NCBI GenBank assembly: GCA_028641055.1
Contig: CM054062.1
Span: forward strand, 176,827,664 to 176,891,663
Length of the DNA: 64,000 bases
Source: Alopecurus myosuroides
Taxonomy: Eukaryota; Streptophyta; Magnoliopsida; Poales; Poaceae
Direction of reading: 5' to 3'
Numbering within the stretch: the stretch's first letter is position 1; each line of letters opens with the position of its first letter. Below are positions 22,204 to 32,619 of the stretch, piece by piece. The translations under genes were made by a program, and so were the position numbers. The notes under the pieces were generated by a model, which did no database searches, was not told the origin of the DNA, and saw only the letters and a list, made by a program, of their open reading frames with translations.

Positions 22204-22679
22204 TGTCGAGACATCGTGAACCATGACACAGGGTTTTACCCAGGTTCGGTACGTCGCAATAATGCGGCGCTCCTACTCCTGCAATCTCACTATTCAGGAC
22301 TAAAGCCTGGAGTAAACAGAGTACAATGTGAGGTTAGGTTTAGCTACTCGTCAAGGATCCACCTCTCGGTGAGTTAGCCTCTAGCTTCTTGTCTATCTTT
22401 CTTATCTCTCGTCCGACTTTATATAATAGCCGGGTTAGGGATTACAGAAAAGGAAACCTAGAAGACTACGGTATATGCTAACTTGGAAAGCAAGGAATCC
22501 GCCTTCTACTCCAAGCCGTATCACGTGGGCCGCGATCCGGGTTCTTCTAGAATCCGGCTTCCGTGCATCAGCTTACTGGGCCTCCCAATGGACCGTGATC
22601 CATTAACATTTAGGCCACCCTGGTAATCCAGCACTTTAGACCACCATCTGATATACCCCTAATTGGTATATATCCGACA
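22204..22679 (-). repeat. 3' LTR of the old Retand-like element
   Basis: On the plus strand it begins TGTCGAGACATCG and ends GGTATATATCCGACA; on the minus strand this matches the start (TGTCGGATATATACC) and end (GATGTCTCGACA) of the 51114-51678 LTR. It is 476 bases against 565, so it carries deletions. The adjoining bases gtagcccccaagaaggat match, in reverse, the sequence just before the 3' LTR at 60423. Confidence 0.88.
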
Positions 22680-23069
22680 GTAGCCCCCAAGAAGGATTAA
22701 GACTTTGATTCGCCGTCTTTCATCAAATTTGCATTCTTTCCGAGAAATACCGGCTTTCTGTCTTGATTCTTCTTTTCCTTTAAGAAATGCATTAACGTAA
22801 AACTCGGATTTCGGAAAATCCGGCTTTTCTTCCACGAGCCTTCGTGGAGAAGGAACTTCCTACGTTAACGCTTTAATCATGCTGACGTTAGGTACTTTTG
22901 GGTTTCGAGCGGGAAACCCTGAAACGTACCTCTGACAGATTCTCGCGGGAAACGAGGAGATAGCAATAATCACCCGTCGTTTAATTTCCCGGAATTTCCG
23001 GCGAGTGACATGCGTTAATCATCCAATGGTCAAAAGAGTCGTTAGCACGTATCGTGACGGATTTCTGGC

Positions 23070-23078
23070 TATAAATAG
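23070..23078 (+). promoter_or_regulatory. TATA box of the antisense gene (old Retand-like element)
   Basis: TATAAATAG, 174 bases upstream of ATG 23244 and followed by ccgtc. The same box lies upstream of the antisense genes at 60021-60030 and 37876-37883, which supports a real antisense promoter next to the 3' LTR. Confidence 0.65.
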
Positions 23079-23243
23079 CCGTCTCCATCCCCTCCGGCAA
23101 ACCTTCCGCTCCCCAGTTCTCATCGCCTCAAGCACCTAGCGTCCAAGCCATGGTGAGCAGAGTAAGACCTAAACGCGCGCTCGCAACAACGCTGCTTGCA
23201 AACCTCGCCGGAGTTCACGGATTCTTCCTCGCGCCGCCCGGGA

Positions 23244-24380
23244 ATGGCATCTCCGAACGCTTCCCCGGCCCGCTCCGTCGCTACGGAGATAGACGAGATC
23301 ATCAACACCATGGACCCCATGGTGGACTCGCCCCTTCGCACCACCGGCGACGAGCCAGAAAAAACCACCAACGGCCAGGCCAGCGAGGATCCGCCTCTCG
23401 CTGCCACGAATCTGGCCGCGTCTTCCTCCGCGCCATCTCTGTCGTTCGCGCCAGAGACAGCGGAGGAGAAGATACTTCTCGTCGGAGAAGAGCTCGCGGC
23501 CGCGTCTGCCGCTGCGTCCGCCGCCGCCGGGTTGGAAGACGAAGGGGAAAATGCCGGCAACTGGAGCCAGAGCAGCATTCCTCCCTCCCTTCTTCCCACA
23601 ATGGAGAAGGAGGGGTTACTGGTGAAGGGAAAATGGCGGATCCTGGAAGAAGAATCCGAGCCGTTGCCTAAAGCCGAGGAACGCGTTCTCCTTACCTCCC
23701 ACATTGCTAGAGGTATGGGACTCCCGCCTTCGGCGTTTTTCCTCGAAATTCTCGACCATTATGGTATTCAGCCCCACAATCTATCACCAAACTCCATTCT
23801 ATATCTAGCCGGCTTCCAAGCCCTTTTAGAGGGGTATTTCGGAATAGCTCCTAGATTAGACTTTTGGCAATACTGCTTCGGAGTGAAGCGGAACCCTACA
23901 GAGGGCGTTCTTCCCATCTACGGGACCATTTCTTTTACTCTTCGGAGATTCAGGAAAGATTGGTACCCAAAGATAAAAACATCAGAATCCGTCAAGTTTT
24001 GGACGGGTTCTTTATTTTACCATGAAGACATCCCGTTTCCCGGAAAAGAAAACGGGGTTCCGCCATTCGTTAATTCCGCTGCCATCCCTCAAGATAACTG
24101 GGCGGTCGAAGCAGTGCAAACCTTGTCGGATGATTTGCTGAAGATCAAACGGCGCATCACCAAACTTACCTCCTCAACACCTCCTCTGACTGGAACAGAC
24201 ACAATTTTGTGTTGGTTCGGACGTCGTATTCAACCTCTTGCCCTCCGCCCCGGCTTCTTTGTGAATACGAAGGTCCGGAAGACGAAATGAGAGGGACGGA
24301 CAAAGCCTTTACAAAAAGGGATTTCAAGAAGCGGGTCAACCAATTGGTTGCTACTCGCGACTAGTATGAGGAAAGCTTGG
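23244..24380 (+). pseudogene. Antisense gene of the old Retand-like element, first part of exon 1 (broken)
   Basis: Plus-strand gene, antisense to its element. ATG 23244 (MASPNASPARS) aligns with the start of the intact homologue at 59879; an earlier in-frame start is possible but not conserved. After an acidic Ala-rich N-terminus comes a Transposase_28-like ('putative gypsy type transposon') region: LLTSHIARGMGLPPSAFFLE, YGIQPHNLSPNSILYLAGFQ, FWQYCFGVKRNP, SVKFWTGSLFYH, PPFVNSAAIPQDNW, LCWFGRRIQPL. A frameshift lies near 24245-24262, TAG at 24362-24364 breaks the shifted frame, and the younger element inserted at 24380 interrupts the exon. The gene resumes at 39269. The biochemical function of this family is not established. 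Confidence 0.85.
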
Positions 24381-25236
24381 TGTCGGGGGGTTACCCCCGA
24401 GTAGGGTTAAGGCAAGTGCTAAGGGCAAGATTAGAAGAGGTGTTTGGCAGAGTAGCTGGCTACCCGGTACTCGCTACCCGGTCGACTGCTATTCGGCCAT
24501 ACACACCGATGGCCAGGAGAAAGAATCAAGGAAGTTACATTCTTCCGAGTAGAAGAAGTGGTCCAAGTAGAGGGAGTAAGTTCCTACTCGGGCCAGAAGT
24601 CAAAGGAGCCGTTCTGACATAGGATCCCGCGTATCCTGGGTCCATACTGGCTCACTGTTCATCTGCAGAGCGCGTGCTTATCCGCGCCAGGGTGTCAGCA
24701 GGACGGCGCAGGTTAGGGGGCCTACCCTGTGGACGTGACAGTGATAACAGATCGTGAACTTGGTTTTGCACACAAGACAAACTAGGAAGCCAAAGCTGTC
24801 AGCGAGAAGTTGGAAGTATGCAGTGTGCACACTATGTCGACATCCAGCTGTACTTTTCCCTCTTGGCTGTATTCGGCTGGGCACCAGTATATAAGGTGCC
24901 CTTCCCCCTCCTACGCGAGGGACGTGAGGTTGGGACGTTGGCTTGGTTCACATTTCTAGACCTAGACTTTCACATAGAAAGAAGAGTGGCTACTCGGCTA
25001 TAGGCCAAATTGTACTGTGGCTACTCGGTGAACACACATATAGAGAGAGAAAGGCAGGAGTAGGGGTTTTACCTCCACACGAGGGCCCTGAACCTGGGTA
25101 GATCTGGTTGTTTGCAGTGCTTGACTCATCATACACGCGGCTACTCGCTGCGTGATCCCTCCCCGAGCACCTGCAGCGTCCATCGACCCCAACAGATTAG
25201 CCATCCTATGGCATCTGCCGTGATACCACCACGACA
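24381..25236 (+). repeat. 5' LTR of the 14.9-kb Retand-like element
   Basis: TGTCGGGGGGTTACCCCCGA...CCACGACA. A TATA box (tatataa, 24898-24904) marks the likely promoter. It is followed after one base by the primer site. ORFs crossing it are not genes, except that the gag reading frame starts near its right end. Confidence 0.93.
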
Positions 25237-28200
25237 GTTGGCGCCCACCTTGGGGCAACCAGCAGCGCTGGCTGGAGTTCACGTTCGGACGGGATCCATT
25301 TCTGCTACTGGGGAGCGCGTGGTCTGTGGCCTTGTCCACAGATTCGGCTCCTTCGACTTCGTCACCGACAACGCCAGCGATTTCGGCGGCAGGGCCATGC
25401 CGGAGGGCGGCTCGGTGCTTTCCTTCGGCTCGCACCTCGTCTACGTCGCCACCATCATCGTCCGCGAGTACCCCGAGCTGGTGCTCGTCGCGGAAGATCC
25501 CCCTGCCGTCATCGCTGCCCGCGGAAAGCCAGCTGGCTGTTCTGCGGACAGCGTGGAAGTGCTGATGACCGGCCCGGCTATCGCTGCCGGTAAGGGCGTA
25601 GCCGCAACTGCGGCAGTCGTCGAGGAGGTTGCTGGCCCGAGCGAGATCCCGAGAACGCACAAGCCCTATGAGCTGCCCAGAACATCCCGGACTACATCCC
25701 TCCTTCCATGACATCGACGATACCGGCATCCACGGTGCGAGTAGGCATGCCGCCTCCCACCGAGCTCGAGCTCATGACCATGAAGGCGCAGCTCGACCAG
25801 CAGCGCCAGGCGTTGCTCGCCGAGCAGGTGGAGTTGGAAAAGGTTAGGCTTGAGCTTAACCTGGACCAAAATGAGTACAACAGGGCTCACGGCTTTAAGC
25901 CTATGGTTAGGAGGCCTGTCAAGGCAGGAACCACCCGTCACAACTTAGGCACCGAGATGGCAGCAGTTGGTGGAACTGCTGGCCAAGCTGATAGCCAAAA
26001 CACCGCTACCACCAGGCCCAAATATAGCACCCCCGCCAAAACCCTTAGAGCTGCTGAGGCTGTAGCTGCTGAGTTGCCGCATCTCGCTGGCGACGCGCGC
26101 GTTAGGCAGCAGGAGAGGCTCAATGAGCTAGTGCTAGAAGCTGCTAGGCAGAACGAGGAGTTCCGGAAAGCCAATCCGGGTGCTGGAGCTTCTCAGGTGG
26201 TGCATTCGCATGCGGTCAGATCTAACGATCAGGCCTCATCACCGCATCCCAGCCGTGAGAGGGACCGGAGTGGTTACTCTGGCAGAGACAGGCAGATGCA
26301 TGTGTACGACCCGGCAGTTGCCGCGAAACAGCACGCTGTGCCGCGACAGTTCGGTCAAAAACACAACAGTGCAGGAGCAGGCTATCAAGCCCATAAAGCT
26401 CACAGCAAGGAGCGTGTGCTGGAGCCCACTGATGCCAGGTACAAGCTGGACCGGATTAATCTATCCACGCGACTCGAGAACACGGGGCCGCCTGGCCCAG
26501 AGTGCTTTGGCCCCCGCATCATGAACGAGCCATCCGTGAAGCAATTCCAGCTCGCCAGAGGTACCAAGTGCTACAACGGCAGCACCAAGCCGGAAGATTG
26601 GCTCAATGACTATGTCACAGCCGTGCATATCGCAAACGGCAACAGGAGGTGGGCTGTGCGGTATGTTCCGCAAATGCTTGAGGGCCCAGCTCGGACTTGG
26701 CTCAACAATCTGCCCAAGAACAGTATCAATTGATGTCTGGACTTCTCGGAGGCCTTCATCAGCAACTTCACCAGCACTTACAAGAGGCCGAATAGGCCGC
26801 AGCAGTTGTCTGCTTGCAAGCAGCGGGAAGACGAGACGGACCGCGAGTATCTCACTCGGTGGAGCACATTGAGGAACACCTGTGAAGGTGTGAATGAGGC
26901 CCAGGCCATCACTTGGTTTGCGCGGGGTTGCAGGCACGGCAGCATGTTGTGGCAGAGGCTGCAGAGAGAGATGCCGAGTACTCTCGCTGAGACCATCAAG
27001 ATTGCGGATCAGTACGCACTCGGCAACCCAACTCAGCCCTTGATGGACTCCACTGAGCCGAGAAGGAACTACAACAGCAACAAGCGCAATGAGTTCCGCA
27101 ACAAGCGCAGAGGTGACCGGATTGATACTCGGTACGATCCTGAGGAGGTGAATGCTGTGGCTACAGGAGCAGGGAGTAGCCAGAGGCAAAAATCTGCTGG
27201 AGCCGAGTACGGGCAGAACCAGAATCAGGGCCGAGGCATCAAGAAGCCGTACAATGCTCCCCAGCAGGGTAGCGGCAAGTCGGGTCCTGTTCAGAACTTT
27301 GTCTTCAAGGACATGAGGGATGGCCCATGCAGCTTCCATACTCGGCATCCCGCAAGACCTGCCAACCACACTACTCGGCAGTGCAGCTGGTGGGATGAGA
27401 TCAAGAACGAGGGCCTGCCTCCTCCTCCTCCTCTGCCAGCTGCGAATGCCAATGTGCAACCCATCCGAGCAGCCGCTGCCAGGCCTCCAGCATTCCCGAG
27501 AAGAGAGAATGTCAACCAGGTGGCTTTAGGAGCCAACCGCAACCGCAACTTCAACAACAACAATGGTAACCGCAACTTCAACAATAACGACAATGGCAAC
27601 TTCGTCAACAACAACAACGGCAACTATGGTGCGGAAGGCCGCAACCAGTACCAGAAGCATCACGAGAGCTATATGATCTTCACCTCCGAGCCCGCCGACA
27701 AGCAGTCACTGCAGAGGCGCGCGATGGAGGTCAATGCTGTGATCCCTGCTGTTCCTCACTATTTGCACTGGTGCAACCAAGAGATCACATGGTCTAGAGC
27801 AGATCATCCTAAGGTGATGCCCAATCCGGGTAGCTACGCTTTGGTGGTGGATCCCACCTTCTTAGGTACTCAGAAGAATGTTAGGTTCAGCAAGGTGCTG
27901 ATTGACAATGGCAGCAGCATCAACATTGTGTACAGAGACACACTCGAGAAGCTCGGTATGGCCGAGAACATGCTGCTACCCAGCAGGACCACTTTCCACG
28001 GCATTGTGCCAGGAGTCTCTTGTTCTCCAATGGGCCGCGTGTGGATAGACGTTCTATTCGGCACCAGGGAGAACTGCCGCACAGAGAGCCTGCAGTTCGA
28101 GGTGGTTGATCACCAGAGCCCCTACCACGCCCTACTCGGCAGGCCTGCTCTGAGCAAGTTCATGGCCTCTACTCATGCTGCCTATCTGAAGATGAAGATC

Positions 28201-28485
28201 ACTGGTCCCAATGGCGTGATCACCATCTCTGGTGATTACAAGAGATCTATGGAATGTGCCTCTGCTGGTTCTCAGTTGGCGGAGTCTATGGTGATTGCTG
28301 CCGAGAAGAAGAAGATACATGAGGTGGTGGCTATGGCGCAAGCAGCGCAAGGTGGTGCGCCCGGCATGCCGAGTTCCCAGTACGGGACGGCATTCCAGGC
28401 GTCCCAGGAGACGAAGAAGATCCAGGTCGACCCCGAGTTCCCCGACCGTGTTGCCATCATTGGCTCAGGATTGGAGGAGAAATAG
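25209..28485 (+). pseudogene. Gag-protease of the 14.9-kb Retand-like element (broken)
   Basis: Encodes the structural protein and aspartic protease. An opening frame from ATG 25209 (inside the LTR) runs through the primer site (PRQLAPTLGQ) to 25711. A second frame starts at ATG 25708, overlapping its stop as ATGA, and carries the gag core: FQLARGTKCYNGSTKPEDWL, VPQMLEGPARTWLNNLP, NFTSTYKRPNRPQQL. TGA at 26731-26733 interrupts gag. Asn-rich and basic parts follow, then the protease with VLIDNGSSINIVY as active site (near 27898) and ALLGRPALSKFMA. The frame ends at TAG 28483-28485, which has an equivalent in the young element and may be a natural readthrough stop. The shift at 25708 may be mutation or termination-reinitiation; the young element has one continuous frame there. 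Confidence 0.85.
25238..25256 (+). promoter_or_regulatory. Primer-binding site, tRNA-Lys(CUU)-like
   Basis: Reads TTGGCGCCCACCTTGGGGC. From TGG onward it differs by one base from the site of the young element (51681 onward), which by memory of plant tRNA-Lys(CUU) is the exact complement of its 3' end. Confidence 0.7.
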
Positions 28486-31400
28486 GAAAGCGAGCTCATC
28501 CACTTCCTCCGTGAGAATCGGGACGTGTTCGCATGGTCCAATGAGGATCTACCAGGTGTCCCGAGGGAGTTGGTTGAGCACTCTCTACATGTGCGCCCTG
28601 ACGCCAAACCAGTGAAGCAGGCCATGCGCCGCTTCGGAGATGAGAGAAGGAAGGCCATCGGTGATCAGATCACCAAGCTGCTGATAAGCAATTTCATCAT
28701 GGAGGTGTTGCATCCGGATTGGCTAGCCAACCCATTCATGGTCGAGAAGAAGAAGGAGGATCCCAAGGCCGCTACCGCGTGGCGCATGTGCGTCGACTAA
28801 ACCAACTTGAACAAGGCCTGCCCCAAGGATCCCTTTCCGCTACCCCGCATCGATCAGGTGATCGATTCCGCTGCTGGTTGTGAGCTTTTGTCTTTCATAA
28901 ATGCCTACTCTGGTTTTCATCAGATAGCTCTCAACTCTGCTGATCAAATAAAGACTGCTTTCATTACCCCGTACGGGGCTTATTGCTATCGTGTCATGTG
29001 CTTTGGGTTGCGGAATGCTGGTGCTACTTATCAGAGATGCATGCAGAAATTCTTGCATGATCAACTCGGCAAGAATGTGCAGGTGTACGTAGATAACATT
29101 GTCATCAAAACGAATAAAACACATACTCTGCTTAGTGACCTCGAGGAAACTTTTGCCAACTTGCACAAGTATAAGATGAAGCTGAACCCGAGTAAATGCA
29201 CCTTTGGCGTCCCGGCTGGCAAGCTGCTTGGTTTCTTGGTATCCAGTCAGGGCATTGAGGCCAATCCTTTAAAGATAAAAGCTATTGAGAGCATGTCTTT
29301 GCTGAGATCCCTGAAGGATGTGCAAAAATTCACTGGTTGCTTGGCATCTCTAAGTCGTTTCTTGGGCAGAATGGGCGAGAAGGCCCTGCCTTTGTATCAG
29401 TTGATGAAGAAAAGCGACAAGTTCGTCTGGACACCGCAAGCTGATGTGGCATTCAATGAGCTGAAGGCAATGCTGGGTAGCGCTCCTATCTTGGCTAGTC
29501 CGCTACCCAAGGAGCCAATGCTGTTATACATTGCTGCTACCAATCGGGTAGTCAGTGTGGTGATTGTGGTGGAGCGAGAAGAGGAAGGCAAGAGTGTGCA
29601 GCGGCCAGTATATTATCTCAGTGAGGTGATGTCTAGCTCCAAGCAGAACTACCCGCACTACCAGAAGATGACTTACGGCGTGTACCTGGGCGCCAAGAAG
29701 CTGAAGCACTATTTCCAAGAGCATCCTATCACTATGGTGAGTTCTGCTCCCATCTTGGATATCATGGGCAACAAGGAAGCGAGTGGCAGAGTAGCCAAGT
29801 GGGCAATCGAGCTGGCCGCGTATACTCCTGCATACGCAAGAAGAGAAGCCATCAAGTCACAAATTCTGGCGGAGTTTCTGGTGGATTGGGCTGAGGTGCA
29901 GTACGAGCCTCCTTCTCCCGCAACCAATTACTGGAAGATGCACTTTGATGGCTCCAAAGTGAAGGAAGGCCTTGGTGCTGGCGTAGTGCTCACGTCACCC
30001 AAGGGAGATCAACTCAAGTATGTGCTACAGATCCACTTCAAGGCGTCCAACAATGTCGCAGAGTATGAGGCCGTGGTGCACGGCTTGCGAGTAGCCAAGG
30101 AGGTTGGTGTGCAACGCATTATATACTATGGCGACTCAGATCTGGTGGTGCAGCAAGTTTCTGGCACTTGGGATGCTCTGGATGCCAACATGGCAGAATA
30201 TCGATTCCTGGTGCAATCTATGACTGGATTTTTTGAAGGCTGCGAGTTCCAACACATCCACCGAGCAGAGAATGAAGCGGCTGATGAGCTATCCAAGTTG
30301 GGGTCTTCTCGGAAATCCATCCCGGCTGGGATTGCCTTGGAGCATTTGAGAAAGCCATCCATCAAGCCATCCCCTAACTCGGAATCTATATTCGTTCCTT
30401 CTCTGCCAAAGGAAGAAGCTGTTCCCATGGAGATTGACTGGGAGGGTGCAACAGAGAACCCTGGGACTGCAGTCTCCATCCCGGGGACTGGCGCCTGCAA
30501 CCCGGGGACTGTCCCTCCTTACTCGGGGACTGCCCCTCTCAACTCGGGGACTGTCGCATTCATTGAGGAAGTTCTTGCCAACCGCTCAGGGCTTCAAAGA
30601 CGCGCCCCCAACTCTGAAGAACATACAGCGGTGGTTGTTCCAATGGAATTGGACGAACCAGTGTTTCCCACACGGGAGACACCGAGTTGGGCTATGCCCA
30701 TATTATCCTTTCTAAAGGACGGCACCCTGCCAAATGATGAGGTTACCGCAAGGCAGATTCAGAGAAGATCCAAGGGCTACACCATCTTCAGAGAAATGCT
30801 GCATAAAAGAAGTCCCATTGGCGTGTTGCAACGCTGTGTGGAACCGGAAGAAGGAGAAGAAATTCTGGTGGAGATACACCAAGGAGAATGCGGACATCAC
30901 GCCTCTTCTCGGGCTCTGGTCAAGAAGGCTTTTCGGCATGGCTTCTTTTGGCTTACTGCCTTGAAGCAAGCTGAAGATATTGTGAGAAAGTGCAACGGCT
31001 GCCAGAGATTCGCAAGTAACATCCACCTGTCTGCTTCCGAGTTGAAAACCATTCCCATTACTTGGCCATTTGTTGTTTGGTGTTTGTATATGGTTGGTCC
31101 CTTCAAGCCGGCTAGAGGCAACATGACTCACATCTTGGTCATGGTTGATAAGTTCACCAAGTGGATCGAAGTGAAGCCTATTCGGAAGTGTGATGGAGCC
31201 ACAGCTGTGAGTTTCCTGAAGGATGTAATCCTGAGATACAGCTACCCGCATAGCATCATCACGGATAATGGCACGAATTTTGCTTAGGGTGCCATGGTGA
31301 GGTTCTGCAGAGATAAGCACATCCGGCTAGATGTCGCGTCCGTCGCGCATCCCGCCTCCAATGGGCAGGTGGAAAGAGCGAATGGCATGGTGCTTTCAGT

Positions 31401-31953
31401 CATAAAGCCAAGGCTGATTGAGCCGCTGCTGAAAACACCTGGGTGTTGGCTAGACGAGTTGCCAGCGGTGTTGTGGAGTCTAAGGACTACCCCTAACCGG
31501 TCAACCGGCTACACACCATTCTTCTTGGTTTATGGGGCTGAGGCCGTGTTGCCAATTGACCTAGAGCATGACTCCCCCCGAGTAACCCTCTACACTGAGG
31601 CGGAGGCGAGAGAAGCTCGAGAAGATGACGTTGACCTGCTAGAAGAAGCAAGAGAGCTTACTCTGTCACGTTCAGCTGTTTACCAGCAAAACCTGAGGCG
31701 TTATCATAGCCGGAAAGTGAACCCAAGGGTTTTCCGAGAAGGAGACATGGTCCTTAGGCTCGTGCAGCGCACAGCCGGGATGCACAAGATATCCCCTCTG
31801 TGGGAAGGGCCTTTCATTGTGAGCAAGGCTCTACACAATGACGCGTACTACTTGGTAGACGCGCAGCCATCACAGAAGAACATGCCGGATAAAGCTGGGG
31901 AGGAATCTAAGCGTCCCTGGAACGTAGCTCTACTCCGTCGCTTTCATTCGTGA
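28486..31953 (+). pseudogene. Pol (RT, RNase H, second RNase H, integrase) of the 14.9-kb element (broken)
   Basis: In frame with gag-protease after TAG. The reverse transcriptase has PLPRIDQVID, FHQIALNSADQIKTAFITPY and FGLRNAGATYQRCMQ, but the catalytic pair reads YVDN instead of YVDD (near 29090). An RNase H region follows, then a second RNase H-like domain of Tat-lineage type (MHFDGSKVKEGLGAGVVL, NVAEYEAVVHGL, YYGDSDLVVQQV, NEAADELSK). Integrase has its zinc-binding part (GECGHHASSR...CNGCQRF) and the core Asp, Asp, Glu (MVDKFTKW, ITDNGTNF, NGQVERANG). TAA at 28798-28800 and TAG at 31285-31287 break the frame. Between second RNase H and integrase lies a tandem repeat (30463-30553). Confidence 0.9.
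30463..30553 (+). repeat. Short tandem repeat of CCCGGGGACTG units in pol
   Basis: Four to five imperfect units of about 21-24 bases, each containing gggact, encode NPGT/YSGT/NSGT steps. The same ctcggggact phrase recurs outside coding sequence at about 32017, 32441, 34467 and immediately before the 3' LTR (about 38383). Confidence 0.8.
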
Positions 31954-32619
31954 GCAAAAATGTGTATGTACTCTCTTATCCGAGTTAAACTCCTACTCTA
32001 CAATCTGAAATTGAACTCGGGGACTGCCCTCGTCCAAACTTGCTCTAAGTGGTTCTATTCTGTCCTACCTTTGTCTACTCGGTTGCTCTGCTTAGAATTT
32101 CATGAGTACATTTAGTACTGTGTTTAAACCTAAAAGCCAACTCTTCGACTCTGCTGCTGTCCGAAACCCGGCTTCATGGCAAGCAAGAGAACAAGCTAGA
32201 GGTCAATGAGCACAAGAAAAATGACTAAGGAAAAGAGGAGTACAGGAACCGAGTAGAACATTCTTTACTGCTTTTCGTTAACTTTTTCCGGCTAAGTGGT
32301 GGGTAGCGTTACTATGAATGTTTCTAAGTGGCTAAGTATTTGAAACTCCAACTTTGAACTCTTGTGACTCGACTACCAAAAAAGCAACAAGTTGCAGGTA
32401 AGAGCTGAGATAAAAAGGAAGAGCGGATAAAAAATGCAACTCGGGGACTTGCATGATAACGCAACCCGGCATCGAGCCAAAGTTGCACAAATACTAAGTA
32501 TAAAACATCAAACTGCAATGAAAACTGAGTAGCAACGGAAATGATAATTGTTTGATACATATGCACCCGGCATCCCGGGGATCTGATAAAAGTTCGAGAG
32601 CATAAGTGTTTTCAGGAGA
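31954..32619 (+). other. Spacer between convergent pol and antisense gene
   Basis: Non-coding, with two copies of the ctcggggact phrase. Pol ends at 31953 reading right and the antisense gene ends at 32620 reading left, so this would be the overlapping 3' region of both transcripts. Confidence 0.6.

Noticed and set aside
23120..23704. Minus-strand ORF of 194 codons opposite the antisense gene
   Set aside because: A shadow of GC-rich codons; no conservation in the homologous elements, whereas the plus-strand reading matches them.
25112..25711. Independent gene starting at 25112 upstream of gag
   Set aside because: Its first part is LTR sequence; the supported portion begins at ATG 25209 and corresponds to the gag N-terminus of the young element.
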